A stretch of DNA of 64,000 bases. Source: Sphingomicrobium sediminis. GTDB lineage: Bacteria > Pseudomonadota > Alphaproteobacteria > Sphingomonadales > Sphingomonadaceae. Below are positions 25,308 through 35,142 of the stretch, piece after piece; position 1 is the stretch's first letter, and the number at the start of each line of letters is the position of its first letter. The notes under the pieces were generated by a model, which was given only the letters and a program-made list of their open reading frames with translations, made no database searches and was not told the DNA's origin. The translations under genes were made by a program, and so were the position numbers. The stretch lies in NCBI RefSeq assembly GCF_023805295.1, contig NZ_JAMSHT010000001.1, positions 248,001 through 312,000 on the forward strand. Reading direction: 5' to 3'.

Positions 25308-27854
25308 TTATTCGCCGCCATCCTCCGCTGCGACATCGTCACTCTGGACGGCATTGTCTTCCGGCCAGGTGATCGGCGCATAGGCCGCATATTCGAGTGC
25401 GATGAGCGGGTAGAGGTCGAGGGCCTCGGCGCGTGCGGCCTCGGCTTCCTCGGTCTTCCCGAGACGCTCCATCAGAAGGAAGCGACCATATTGCGAGGAG
25501 GCGATGCCATCTTCGCCGGCCAGTTCGATGGCCTCGTCATAATCGGCTTCGGCCATGTCGAAATTGCCGAGGCGCAGGTGGACCAGCGCGCGGCTGTCGA
25601 GGTTAGATGCCTGGCGGCCCAAGGCCACCGAAGCGTCGCATTCCTCGAGCGCGCGGTCGAGCGCCACGCCGGCAACGGCCTTGTCCCAGCACAGCTGGTT
25701 GAGGCTCTGCGCGTCATTGGCATCGTCGCGAAGTTCGGCCCAGATGGTCTCGGCTTCCTCGCCGCGGCCATTGGCGGACAAGGCGATCGCATACTGGTTG
25801 CGCAGCTGCGTGATCCAGGCCTCGCCATAGGGCTCGTCCTCATCCTCTTCCTTGGCTTCGGCATCTTCGGCCTTGGCGCGTTCGATGGCCTCGGCAAAGC
25901 CTTCCAGCTCGCTTTCGGGCACGGCCCAGAGCTGGACTTCGAGATAGCCGGTACGCTTGTCGGCATCCTCGATCAGTTCTTCGAGCGCGAGGGCCTCCTC
26001 ATAGCCGATCTCGTCATCCAGCGACTTGAAGTCGGTGGTGATGGTAACCGTGCTGCCGTCGAGTTCGACGTCGCGCGTCCAGATGCCGCTATTGGCCTCG
26101 ACGACATCGTCCTCGGCGCTGACGTTGAGCGCCTTGCCGATATTGGCCGGGAAGGTCATGACCAGCTTGCTCGACGAGCTGTCGGGATGCTGGACGGTGA
26201 AGGGCGCTTCGGCGTTGAACTCGGTCTCGCGCTCTTCGAAAGCGACGAACGGGTTCTGGAAGGCGCTGCCGTCGAAGAAGAAGTCGTCGACGCCGGCAAG
26301 GCCGGTTCCGTACATGCTGACGGTGAAGGTGTTGGCTTCGGGGTCGAAGACGCCCGTGGTCGCTTCTTCATCGATGTCGAAATCCTCGTCCTCTTCCTCG
26401 AGGCTCTCGATCATCGTGTCGATGCGCTGTTCCTTGAAGCTTTCCCAATTCTCGTCGATCAAAGCCGCGGTGTCGCCACCGAAGCGGATGTCCATGCGGG
26501 TCTTGGCAGGCTGGAACAGGCCGGCCGAATAATCGGTGTAGGTCTCGAAGGCGAGCACCGGGGTTTCGTGCGGCGGCACGACCAGGCGCTCGAGCTCGGC
26601 GCCTTCGACCAGCGGCAGGGCATAGTCGAAGTCGGGAATATCGACCTGCGACAGCTTGGCATCGCCCTGGCGGGTGCCGTCGAGATAATAGACCTTGCCG
26701 TCGATCGTGGCCTTCACGAGGACGTGGTTGAAATGGCCGATCATCGGCAGGCGCTCGTCGAGGCCATCATTGCCGTTGGTGCTGACGAGCGCGGGTACGG
26801 CTTCGATGCCGAGGCCGCGCAGCAGGCCCAGCAGCATCACCGTATTGCCCTTGCAGTCGCCGAAGCGGCGACGCCAGGTGGTGTCGGCAGCAGCCGGCAC
26901 CTGGCCCCCCGCGCCGAGCGCGATGTTGACGTAGCGGATGCGGTCCTGAACCAGCGCGAGCGCGGCTTCGGCACGCGCGACGGGATCGGCATGCTCGGCA
27001 GCGATCTTGTCGAGTTCACCGGCGAGGCGTCCGCCTTCTTCGAACTGCGCCGCTTCCTCGTAATAGGGAATGAGCGTCTCTGCGACTTCGGCCCAGTCGG
27101 CAAAGTCGGACAGTTCGACGACGCGGTTGCGGCGGAAGCGGGCGGGGGCGCGGTTGGGCAGTTCGAGCTCTTCGAGTTCCTGATATTGCCAGGTCAGCTC
27201 GCGCATGCCGTCGTCGGTGTCGTCCTCCATTTCAGGCAGGCCGGGCCAGGTCATGGTCTTGAGCTTGCCATCGGCGGGACGGACGACGCGCAGGCGCACC
27301 TGCTCGAGATTGTCGGCATCGCCCAGCGTCCAGATAGCCTGCGCCTTGTCGGCGAGGACCGGATCGCGGCGCACCGTGGTGACCGAAGTGATGAGGACGT
27401 CGCCCACTTCGATGCCTTCGGGATAGAATACGGCGGAGAGGCGGCCGTTCAACGTGCTTTCGGCAAGGCTCGCTTCGCGGCGCAGGACTTCGAAGGTCTG
27501 GCCGTCGGCGAGCAGGTCGATGATCTCGTCGCCGCGGCGGATCGCGATCTGGTGGACAACAAGGTCTTCCAGCAGCGGATCCCACTCAAATTCGAGGTTG
27601 GACGCGCCAAGGCCGCGCGAGGTCAGGAATTCGACTTCGCGATAGCGGTGGGTCTGGGTGGCATCGTCGATGAAGCCGACCTGGATATCGTCGATCAGCG
27701 TGCGCGAGGCGCCGCCGCGGGCTTCGGGAAGGTCGCCATGCTTGTAAGCGGAAACCCAGCTGGGCGCGGCCTCGAACAGGATCTCATCGCCGGCATAAGC
27801 CGGGCTTGCCATCATCATCACGGTGGCCATGGCGGCCGTCGACATCAAACGCAT
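25308..27854 (-). CDS. Exported DUF3857/transglutaminase-like protein with TPR tail
   Basis: An 848-aa protein with a signal peptide ending PAYA. A DUF3857 beta-rich domain (about 30-260) precedes a transglutaminase-like fold with the triad Cys334 (RRFGDCKGN), His377 (GHFNHVLV) and Asp392 (YYLDGT). A beta domain and then TPR-like helices (about 700-820) follow. Proteins of this layout are common in sphingomonads; the substrate is unknown, but the intact triad suggests catalysis in the periplasm. The start could also be the second ATG three codons later. Confidence 0.85.
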   Translation of the reverse strand: MRLMSTAAMATVMMMASPAYAGDEILFEAAPSWVSAYKHGDLPEARGGASRTLIDDIQVGFIDDATQTHRYREVEFLTSRGLGASNLEFEWDPLLEDLVVHQIAIRRGDEIIDLLADGQTFEVLRREASLAESTLNGRLSAVFYPEGIEVGDVLITSVTTVRRDPVLADKAQAIWTLGDADNLEQVRLRVVRPADGKLKTMTWPGLPEMEDDTDDGMRELTWQYQELEELELPNRAPARFRRNRVVELSDFADWAEVAETLIPYYEEAAQFEEGGRLAGELDKIAAEHADPVARAEAALALVQDRIRYVNIALGAGGQVPAAADTTWRRRFGDCKGNTVMLLGLLRGLGIEAVPALVSTNGNDGLDERLPMIGHFNHVLVKATIDGKVYYLDGTRQGDAKLSQVDIPDFDYALPLVEGAELERLVVPPHETPVLAFETYTDYSAGLFQPAKTRMDIRFGGDTAALIDENWESFKEQRIDTMIESLEEEDEDFDIDEEATTGVFDPEANTFTVSMYGTGLAGVDDFFFDGSAFQNPFVAFEERETEFNAEAPFTVQHPDSSSSKLVMTFPANIGKALNVSAEDDVVEANSGIWTRDVELDGSTVTITTDFKSLDDEIGYEEALALEELIEDADKRTGYLEVQLWAVPESELEGFAEAIERAKAEDAEAKEEDEDEPYGEAWITQLRNQYAIALSANGRGEEAETIWAELRDDANDAQSLNQLCWDKAVAGVALDRALEECDASVALGRQASNLDSRALVHLRLGNFDMAEADYDEAIELAGEDGIASSQYGRFLLMERLGKTEEAEAARAEALDLYPLIALEYAAYAPITWPEDNAVQSDDVAAEDGGE

Positions 27855-27995
27855 GTAGTTACTACCCCTTAATCGGATTGAATCACTTCTGATGCCAAAG
27901 GATAGCGTCGGCAGGTGACAATATCACTGCCGTTTGTCGATTAATGCGACGCCGTGTTTTTCCCGCACCTATGGGGGGGTTAGCGGCAAATATGG

Positions 27996-29711
27996 TTAGC
28001 CGAAGGTGAAGGCGTAGGCGGTCACGCCGGGGCGGTCGAAGCGGATCGTGAAGGTGCGTTCGCGCGCGCCGCCGGGCTGGCGCACGAGCTGGTAGAGCCG
28101 CTCTTCCTCGATCGTGCCGCGGCCCGAGGAATCAATATCGACACCGGCATCCTCGCCGGGTGCTTCGCCGTCGATGGTCACGGTGAAACCGATGGGTTCG
28201 CCGTCACGGCTGCCGAGGACGAGGTTGAGGTCGCGTGCCTTGAAGGTGAAGGCGATGCCGACATCTGCGGCCGCCGACACGCTGCGTTCGCCCTCGAACG
28301 TCCAGCGACCGTCGAACGCCCATTGATTGAGCGCGAGGCTGTCCGGGAAGGTGAAATCCTGCGGGGTGCCGGCGATGACTCCCTTGGGCGAGGCGAAATT
28401 TTGGGTGCGACGGCTGCCAAGATAGGTTTCGCGGCTTTCGACGGCGGCGAAGTCGGCCTGCATTTCGCTTGCGGAGAGATCGGGGCCGTCGGTGCGCGCG
28501 CCAAGGTCTGCCTTGCCGGCTTCGGCAAGCAGGGCGCGGATGGCGGCTTCGGTCTTGTCGTATCCGCCCTCGCCGAAATGGTGGTAGCGGATGCGGCCCT
28601 CGGCATCGATCAGGTAATGGGCGGGCCAGTAGCGATTGTCGAAGGCGCGCCAGATCGACCAGTCATTGTCGAGCGCGACCGGATAGGTGATGCGCGCATC
28701 TTTGGTGGCTCGCTCGACATTGGCGCGCTTGCGCTCAAACGCGAATTCGGGAGTGTGCACGCCGATGACGACGAACCCGTCCTCGGCATAGCGCTCATAC
28801 CAGCTGCGCACATAGGGGACGGCGCGGATGCAGTTGATGCAGCTGTAGGTCCAGAAGTCGACGAGGACGACCTTGCTCTCGAGATCTTCGGCAGTGAGCG
28901 GATCGCTGTTGATCCAGCCGGTGGGGCCGGGGAGGCCGGGAAATTCGCCCTCGATGGGCAGCGGACCGCTAATGTCGGTGGTCAGCTCGGGCGCGTCCAT
29001 GCCGAGGAAGCGGGCGATGCGGTTCTCGATCTGGAAGGTCTGGCCCGCCGAGAGGTTGGCGAGCAGGCGCGTATCGAGCCCCAATGCGATGGTGACGACG
29101 CCGACGAGGATGAGCGCACCGAGGCCCTTCTTGATCTTTTCGCCAGCGCCCAGCGAGCGCTTCATCGCGGCGAAGAGCTTGCCGCCGACGAGGAGCGCGG
29201 CGGCAAGGCTGGTGGCCGCGCCGGCGGCATAAGCGAGCAAAAGCAAAGCGGTGCCGGCATTGGCACCGGAGACGGCAGCGCCGGTGAGGATAAGGCCGAG
29301 GATCGGGCCGGCGCACGGTGCCCAGAGGAGACCCGTGGCGACGCCGAGCAGCAGGCTGGCGCCGATGCCCTCGCGGCCCTCGGTGCGGGCCGACAGCCGT
29401 TCGCCCCAGCGGACCAGGGGCCGGGTCAGGGGATCGGCGAGACGGGGAAAAAGCAGCATCAGCGCGAAGGCGCTCATCAAGGCGAGTGCGATCCAGCGGC
29501 CGATACTATTGGCTGCACCCGCCCATTCGCCGGCAAATGCAGTGAGGGTGGCGACGGCGGCAAAGGTCACCGCCATGCCGGCCAGCAAGGGCAGGCCGTT
29601 GGTGAGGAACGGCTTGTCGCCGCGCGCGAAGACGAAGGGCAGGACGGGCAGGATGCAGGGGCTGAGGATGGTCAGCACGCCGCCCAGATAGGCGAGGATG
29701 AGGGTGAGCAT
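27996..29711 (-). CDS. DipZ-type protein: CcdA-like membrane domain fused to thioredoxin-like domain
   Basis: A 571-aa protein. The first 220 residues form a CcdA/DsbD-like six-helix domain with redox cysteines Cys19 (LSPCILPVLPF) and Cys133 (WAPCAGP). A periplasmic thioredoxin-like domain carries Cys291-x-x-Cys294 (WTYSCINC), and the last 150 residues form a beta-sandwich of the kind found in DipZ. It takes electrons across the inner membrane to periplasmic thiols. It lies 9 bp after msrB in the same operon, so it is a likely electron donor for that enzyme. Confidence 0.92.
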   Translation of the reverse strand: MLTLILAYLGGVLTILSPCILPVLPFVFARGDKPFLTNGLPLLAGMAVTFAAVATLTAFAGEWAGAANSIGRWIALALMSAFALMLLFPRLADPLTRPLVRWGERLSARTEGREGIGASLLLGVATGLLWAPCAGPILGLILTGAAVSGANAGTALLLLAYAAGAATSLAAALLVGGKLFAAMKRSLGAGEKIKKGLGALILVGVVTIALGLDTRLLANLSAGQTFQIENRIARFLGMDAPELTTDISGPLPIEGEFPGLPGPTGWINSDPLTAEDLESKVVLVDFWTYSCINCIRAVPYVRSWYERYAEDGFVVIGVHTPEFAFERKRANVERATKDARITYPVALDNDWSIWRAFDNRYWPAHYLIDAEGRIRYHHFGEGGYDKTEAAIRALLAEAGKADLGARTDGPDLSASEMQADFAAVESRETYLGSRRTQNFASPKGVIAGTPQDFTFPDSLALNQWAFDGRWTFEGERSVSAAADVGIAFTFKARDLNLVLGSRDGEPIGFTVTIDGEAPGEDAGVDIDSSGRGTIEEERLYQLVRQPGGARERTFTIRFDRPGVTAYAFTFG

Positions 29712-29720
29712 GTCCGAGCG

Positions 29721-30218
29721 TTAGGCGGGCTTGAAGCGCAGCGCGAGGCCGTTGATGCAGTGACGCTTGCCGGTCGGCGGCGGGCCGTCGTTGAAGCGGT
29801 GGCCGAGATGGCCGCCGCAGGTCGCGCAATGCTCTTCGGTGCGGATCATGCCCAATGACGTGTCGCGGGCATAGCCGACGCGGTTGGGCAGGATGGCGCG
29901 GGTGAAGGCAGGCCAGCCGGTGCGGCTGTCATACTTGTCTGAGGAGGAGAAAAGCGGCGTGTCGCAACCCGCGCAATGATAGATGCCCGGTCGCTTCTCG
30001 TCGTTGAGCGGGCTGGAATAGGGCCTTTCGGTTCCCGACTGGCGAAGGATACGATAGCGCTCGTCGCCGAGCTGGCGGCGCCATTGGCGGTCGGTCTTGC
30101 GGACCGGGAAGGCATCGCGGTCGACCTTGGCCCCGCCCGACATGGCAAAGGCGGTTCCCGCCACCCCGATGGCGGCGGCACCCAGCAAAGCGCGGCGGTC
30201 GATTCCAGACTTGAGCAT
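29721..30218 (-). CDS. msrB: Peptide-methionine (R)-S-oxide reductase, exported
   Basis: A 165-aa MsrB. Zinc ligands Cys82/Cys85 and Cys131/Cys134, catalytic Cys154 in GKRHCINGLAL, and the GWPAF motif are all present. The N-terminus IDRRALLGAAAIGVAGTAFA contains two arginines before a hydrophobic segment, like a Tat signal, so the enzyme probably acts in the periplasm. It precedes the DipZ gene in one operon, which fits a repair pathway for oxidised methionines in envelope proteins. Confidence 0.93.
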   Translation of the reverse strand: MLKSGIDRRALLGAAAIGVAGTAFAMSGGAKVDRDAFPVRKTDRQWRRQLGDERYRILRQSGTERPYSSPLNDEKRPGIYHCAGCDTPLFSSSDKYDSRTGWPAFTRAILPNRVGYARDTSLGMIRTEEHCATCGGHLGHRFNDGPPPTGKRHCINGLALRFKPA

Positions 30219-30329
30219 GATTTCCTTCCTATCCAGTCACCAACTCGTGGCGGCGACAATAGTTTTCCTTTTCTTCGAACGAGATACGGGCAAAGTTACA
30301 CATTGGATTGCGTAAAGTTGGGGGCGGGT

Positions 30330-30998
30330 ATGGATTTTCACAGGCTCATCAAGTCGCTGGACGCGCTCGTCTACGAAGTGCTGTCCTGGCTGCTTTTCTA
30401 CCCAATGACGATCTGGTGGATGCTACGCCAGCCGGTCAAAACGATGCTGGCGGTCGAGCGCGAGCTCAAGGAAGATGCAGAGCATAGCTTCGACGACATG
30501 ATCGGTCCGCCGCTCTTCCTGGCACTCACGATTGGGCTGCTGCACCTGTTCGACCCTGCGGACCTTGTCGAGACGACTTCCGGTATTTCCGACACCGCGG
30601 CAGGCTTTCTGGCCGACGAAAAGAATCTGGTCGGTGCGCGCATCATCCTGTTCGGGACACTTCCCTTGCTTGCAGCCCTGTGGATGGTCGGCGCGCGCGG
30701 CGAGCGGGCCAGCATGTCGAGCTTGCGCGCACCGGTCTATGCCGCCTGCTACCCGACCGCGATCTTTGCTTTTCTTTTCACCGTCGCCAACCATCTCACT
30801 AATCGGCACGAAGCGCTGGCCGCGCTAGAGGGAGTCGGCATCCTGCTGGCAGGTATTGGCTGGTGGATGCTTGTCGTGTCGCTTTGGTATCGCGCCGAAC
30901 TCAAGATTGCCTGGTGGCGGGCGCTACTGCGGACAGGGGCGCTGCTGGTCAGCTGGGTCGTCTTGCTGACAGTGGTCGGCTTCCTGCTCGGCGCCTAG
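30330..30998 (+). CDS. Multi-spanning membrane protein of unknown function
   Basis: A 222-aa protein from ATG 30330, preceded by GGGGGCGGG; the frame is open further upstream but that part is antisense to msrB. About five hydrophobic helices are visible (about 20-35, 58-75, 100-118, 132-150, 165-190, 200-220). I do not recognise the family with confidence; the pattern recalls Yip1-like proteins. It converges on the ABC transporter gene with a shared CTAG at the two stops. Confidence 0.65.
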   Translation: MDFHRLIKSLDALVYEVLSWLLFYPMTIWWMLRQPVKTMLAVERELKEDAEHSFDDMIGPPLFLALTIGLLHLFDPADLVETTSGISDTAAGFLADEKNLVGARIILFGTLPLLAALWMVGARGERASMSSLRAPVYAACYPTAIFAFLFTVANHLTNRHEALAALEGVGILLAGIGWWMLVVSLWYRAELKIAWWRALLRTGALLVSWVVLLTVVGFLLGA

Positions 30999-32758
30999 CT
31001 GCCATTGTCGAATTGCAGGCTGGCGAGGCGGCTGTAGAGGCCGCCCTTGGCAATCAGTTCGTCATGCGTGCCCTGTTCGACGATCGCGCCGTCGTCCATC
31101 ACGAGGATGCGTGTCGCGGCGCGGACGGTGGCGAGGCGATGCGCGATGACGATGGTCGTGCGCGTGCCCATGAGCGCATCGAGTGCAGCCTGGACGCGCG
31201 CTTCGCTCTCGGCATCGAGCGCCGAGGTGGCTTCGTCGAGTAGTAGCAGCGGCGCATCCTTGCGCAGGAGGGCGCGGGCGATGGCGAGGCGCTGGCGCTG
31301 GCCGCCCGACAGGCGCGCGCCGCCTTCGCCGAGATAGGTGTCGAGGCCCTCGGGGAGCGCTTTCAGGAAATCCTCTGCATGCGCGGCGCGCGCAGCTTCC
31401 CAGATATCCTCGTCGGTCGCGTCCCAGCGGCCGTAGCGCAGATTGTCGCGCGCCGAGGCTGCAAAGATCATGACTTCCTGCGGCACCATGGCGATGCGAC
31501 GGCGCAATTCCTCGGGATCGACCGTGGCAATGTCGGTGCCGTCGAACAGGACCTGTCCCTCGGCCGGATCGTAGAAACGCTGGGCGAGCTGGAAGATGGT
31601 GGTCTTGCCTGCACCCGACGGGCCCACAAGCGCGACCAGTTCGTCCGGCCGGATGTCGAAATTCATCGCATCGAGCGCCTTCTCGCCCGGGCGCGTGGGA
31701 TAGCGGAAAGTGACGTTGTCGAATGTCAGGCGACCGCGCGCCGGATCGGGGAGAGGCACCGGATTGGCAGGCGCGACGATGTCGGGCTGTTCCTGGACCA
31801 ACTCGTTGAGGCGCTGGCTGGCGCCGGCGGCGCGGAGCAGGTCGCCATAGACTTCGGAAAGCGCACCGAACGCGCCGGCGAGCAGGCCGCCATAGAGGAC
31901 GAAGGCCGCAATATCGCCGCCCGACATGCGCCCGGCGCGCACGTCGATCGCGCCCTGCCAGATGATGAAGATGATGCCTGAGAAAAAGAGCGTGATCGAA
32001 ATGCCGGTCAGCAGCGCGCGCAGGAGGATGCGGCGCTTGGAGACGGCGAAGACCTGTTCGGTGGCATCGCCGAACCGCTCGGTCTCGCGATGCTGCTGGC
32101 CGAAGGCGAGGACGATCTTCATGGCGGCGAAGACTTCGCTCGAGACGGTGCCGACATCGGCGATGCGGTCCTGGCTCTTGACCGACACGTCGCGAACGCG
32201 GCGGCCGAGCATGATGACCGGGATGAGGATGAGCGGCAGCGCCAGCAGCATCATGCCCGCCAGCTTGGGCGCGATGTAGAAGAGGAAACCGGCACAGACC
32301 ACGCCGAGGACGATGTTGCGCAGCGCCACCGACACCGTGGTGCCGACGACCTGCTGGATCACGGTCGTGTCGACGGTGATGCGGCTGGTAATCTCGGCAG
32401 GGCGGTTCTCCTCGAAAAAAGCTGGCGACAGGCGCAGGAGGTTGCGATGCACGGCAAGGCGGATGTCGGCGACGACCCGCTCGCCCAGCCAGCTCACGAA
32501 ATAGAAACGCAGCGCCGTGGCGATCGCCATGATGACGACGAGCAGCAGCAGATATTCGAACCAGCGGGCAATATCGCCTTCGCCGCCAAAGCCGCGATCG
32601 ATGATCAGCTTGAAGGCGTAAGGCACCCCGGCAGTCGCCCCAGCGGCGAGCGCCAGCGCCAGCACGGCCATCGCGATCCGGCCGGGATAATTGGCAGCCG
32701 TGCGCCAGACCATGGCGAGGTTGGACAGATTCTTCTTGGGGGGAGGGATCGTTGCCAT
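30995..32758 (-). CDS. ABC transporter, fused permease and ATPase (MsbA-like)
   Basis: A 587-aa half-transporter. Six transmembrane helices lie in residues 25-310, and the nucleotide-binding domain has Walker A GPSGAGKT (379-386), signature LSGGQRQRL, Walker B LLLLDEATSALD and the H-loop IVIAHRL. It works as a homodimeric exporter; lipid-linked or drug-like substrates are typical of the family. The start has a GGGGGTGAG site and is divergent from the PHA depolymerase gene. Confidence 0.93.
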   Translation of the reverse strand: MATIPPPKKNLSNLAMVWRTAANYPGRIAMAVLALALAAGATAGVPYAFKLIIDRGFGGEGDIARWFEYLLLLVVIMAIATALRFYFVSWLGERVVADIRLAVHRNLLRLSPAFFEENRPAEITSRITVDTTVIQQVVGTTVSVALRNIVLGVVCAGFLFYIAPKLAGMMLLALPLILIPVIMLGRRVRDVSVKSQDRIADVGTVSSEVFAAMKIVLAFGQQHRETERFGDATEQVFAVSKRRILLRALLTGISITLFFSGIIFIIWQGAIDVRAGRMSGGDIAAFVLYGGLLAGAFGALSEVYGDLLRAAGASQRLNELVQEQPDIVAPANPVPLPDPARGRLTFDNVTFRYPTRPGEKALDAMNFDIRPDELVALVGPSGAGKTTIFQLAQRFYDPAEGQVLFDGTDIATVDPEELRRRIAMVPQEVMIFAASARDNLRYGRWDATDEDIWEAARAAHAEDFLKALPEGLDTYLGEGGARLSGGQRQRLAIARALLRKDAPLLLLDEATSALDAESEARVQAALDALMGTRTTIVIAHRLATVRAATRILVMDDGAIVEQGTHDELIAKGGLYSRLASLQFDNGS

Positions 32759-32966
32759 CTTGTCTCACCCCCTATCAGCGCTTGTCATGCGCCTCAATCG
32801 CCACTTTTCGCATATTTGCCGTGCATTTTTCGGCGAAGCGGCGGCCAAGCGATGCAGGAGGGCATCATTCGCACCGCATTCGACCATCCAGCGCGAGTCG
32901 GGGGGTTGATGCTGCGAGCGCGAAGGGCCACACCACCCGCCAACCTTATGTATTTCAGGAACATGC

Positions 32967-34196
32967 ATGCTTTACGACGCCTATGAGGTGCAGCGCTCGC
33001 TTCTCGCGGGGGCTTCGAAAATGGCAGGTCTGGGCGCCGGTTGGCTCAGCAATCCCTCCAATCCCTTCGGTTATGGTTCGATGGGCCCGATCGTGGCCGC
33101 AGGCCTCGACGTGTTCGCGCATGCCGCCGCGCCGCGCGGCAAGCCCGATTTCCATATCAATTCGGTGGAAGTAAAGGGCGAGGCGGTCGCGGTCGACGAG
33201 GATGTCACCGTGCGCAAGCCGTTCGGCAACCTCCTCCATTTCCGCAAGAAGGGTGTGAGCGGGCAGGAGCCGCTGCTCATCGTCGCGCCGATGTCGGGCC
33301 ACTTTGCGACGCTGCTGCGCGGGACGGTCGAGCGGATGCTGCCGGGGCATGAAGTCTATATCACCGACTGGGCGGATGCGAAGACGGTGCCGCTGTCGGA
33401 CGGGGCCTTCGATCTCGACAGCTATATCGATTATTTGATCGAATTCCTCGAGGCGATCCATGCCGAAACAGGCAAGGTCCCGCACATGCTGGCGGTGTGC
33501 CAACCCTCGGTGCCGGCCTATGCCGCGGTTGCGATTATGAATGGCGAGGACCACCCGGCTAGCCCCAAGACGCTGACCATGATGGGCGGGCCGATCGACA
33601 CGCGCGAGGCGCCGACGGCGGTCAACACGCTGGCGACCCAGCGCCCGCACGCCTGGTTCCAGCAGAATGTCATCGCCACCGTGCCCTACGTCTATGCCGG
33701 CGCGGGGCGGAAGGTCTATCCGGGCTTCCTCCAGCTGGCGGGTTTCATGACCATGAACCTCGGCAGCCACCTCATGAGCCATTGGGAGATGTTCAAGCAT
33801 CTCGTCGTGGGCGACGAGGAAAGCGCGGACCGCACCCGCGAATTTTACGAGGAATATCGCTCGGTCGCCGACATGACGGCGGAATTCTATCTCCAGACCA
33901 TCGATGTGGTGTTCCAGAGCCATGCGCTGCCCAATGGCGAATATACGCACAAGGGCGAGGTGGTGGATCCGGGCGAGATCACCAAGACGGCCTTGCTGGC
34001 GATCGAGGGCGAGCGCGACGATATTTCGGGCATCGGCCAGACCAAGGCGTCGCTGACGCTCGCCACGGGGTTGGCCGAGAAGAAGAAAAAATACCTGCTC
34101 GCCGAGGGCGTCGGCCATTACGGTATCTTCAACGGCGGCAAATGGCGCGACCGGATCGCACCGGTGGTCGAAGATTTCATCGCCAAACATGCTTGA
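32967..34196 (+). CDS. phaZ: Intracellular polyhydroxyalkanoate depolymerase
   Basis: A 409-aa protein typical of intracellular PhaZ (alpha/beta hydrolase, PHB_depo_C). Cys178 in AVCQPS replaces the usual lipase-box serine, as in Cupriavidus PhaZ1. The N-terminus MLYDAYEVQRSL and the C-terminal GVGHYGIFNG histidine motif also match. It releases 3-hydroxybutyrate from storage granules. No PHA synthase is seen here, but a thiolase and a MaoC hydratase lie 5-8 kb away. AGGA precedes the ATG. Confidence 0.93.
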   Translation: MLYDAYEVQRSLLAGASKMAGLGAGWLSNPSNPFGYGSMGPIVAAGLDVFAHAAAPRGKPDFHINSVEVKGEAVAVDEDVTVRKPFGNLLHFRKKGVSGQEPLLIVAPMSGHFATLLRGTVERMLPGHEVYITDWADAKTVPLSDGAFDLDSYIDYLIEFLEAIHAETGKVPHMLAVCQPSVPAYAAVAIMNGEDHPASPKTLTMMGGPIDTREAPTAVNTLATQRPHAWFQQNVIATVPYVYAGAGRKVYPGFLQLAGFMTMNLGSHLMSHWEMFKHLVVGDEESADRTREFYEEYRSVADMTAEFYLQTIDVVFQSHALPNGEYTHKGEVVDPGEITKTALLAIEGERDDISGIGQTKASLTLATGLAEKKKKYLLAEGVGHYGIFNGGKWRDRIAPVVEDFIAKHA

Positions 34197-34205
34197 ATGA
34201 GAGCG

Positions 34206-34232
34206 CTCCCGCTGGTTTGATGCCGGCGGGAG
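34206..34232 (+). other. Hairpin containing the ribosome binding site of the following gene
   Basis: CTCCCGC (34206-34212) pairs perfectly with GCGGGAG (34226-34232). The 3' arm is part of the GGGAGGA Shine-Dalgarno sequence for ATG 34243, so folding would hide it. It also lies 10 nt after the phaZ stop. Confidence 0.5.
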
Positions 34233-34242
34233 GAATTTCATC

Positions 34243-35142
34243 ATGTTGCGTTTGACCGTTGGCGCTGCGGCGCTTCTTACCGCCATGCCGGCGCAGGCCC
34301 AGCCGCTCGAGCCGAGCAGTCGCTGGCAAGTCGATTTCGGCGAGACCGAATGCCTGGCCATCCGCAAATATGGCGAGGGTGCCGAGGCGACGCATTTGGT
34401 GATCAAGCCCTATGCCACCGGTGACCGTTTCGAGATTGCGCTGATCGACGATCGCGTGACTGGCGACACGCTGTCGCAAGGCGGGACCATGCGGGTTGGT
34501 GATGATGACATCGCCCTTCCGGGCATTCGCTTTTCCGATGATGAAGCAGGGCGGACGGTCACGACCTGGTTCGGCGACGACCTGTCGGCCCTGTCGGGCG
34601 CGGAGCAGGTCGATCTCGAGCTGGGCGAGGGTGAGCGCTCGCTAAAGCTCACCCAGGCCACGGCGGTCGTCGATGCGCTGCAGGAATGCCGCACTGTACT
34701 GGCGGACCGCTACAACATGTCGGGCAATGTCGTGACGACCCCGCCGCAGGGCAATGTCGATGTGCTGCGCGACGAGGATTATCCGCTGCTCGCCCTCGAC
34801 GAGGACCAGGAAAGCGTGTTTCGCGCGCTGCTGCTGCTCGACGAGGAAGGAAATGTAGCGGAGTGCTCGCTGCTGAGCTTTGCCGGTGATGCGCTGTTCG
34901 TGGCGCGCAGCTGCGGGCTGATCCGCGAGCGCGCCCGGTTCGAACCGGCGATCGGGCCGGACGGCACGGCCGTGCGCTCGGCCTTCGTGACGCCGGTGGT
35001 GCAATGGCGGCTGGGCAAGGAGATCTCCAATCAGACGTTCCGCGATTTCGAGCGGCGCGACCGCGCCATTCGCGAACGTAGCCGCGGCCCGGGCGACAGC
35101 GAAGGTGTGCTGCTGCGCCCGCCCGGCGAACGTCCGCGCTAG
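34243..35142 (+). CDS. Exported protein with TonB C-terminal-like domain
   Basis: A 299-aa protein with a signal peptide ending PAQAQP. The N-terminal half is a beta-rich domain of unknown type, the region about 165-265 (VDVLRDEDYPLLAL..., RARFEPAIGPDG) resembles the TonB C-terminal fold, and the last 40 residues are charged. There is no membrane anchor, so it is unlikely to be an energy transducer; similar sphingomonad proteins are annotated as energy transducer TonB by that domain only. It converges on the MFS gene with a shared CTAG. Confidence 0.65.
   Translation: MLRLTVGAAALLTAMPAQAQPLEPSSRWQVDFGETECLAIRKYGEGAEATHLVIKPYATGDRFEIALIDDRVTGDTLSQGGTMRVGDDDIALPGIRFSDDEAGRTVTTWFGDDLSALSGAEQVDLELGEGERSLKLTQATAVVDALQECRTVLADRYNMSGNVVTTPPQGNVDVLRDEDYPLLALDEDQESVFRALLLLDEEGNVAECSLLSFAGDALFVARSCGLIRERARFEPAIGPDGTAVRSAFVTPVVQWRLGKEISNQTFRDFERRDRAIRERSRGPGDSEGVLLRPPGERPR

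Noticed and set aside
25284..27872. An 862-codon frame opposite the DUF3857 gene
   Set aside because: It is antisense to a gene with signal peptide, catalytic triad and TPR tail and has no domain or ribosome site of its own.
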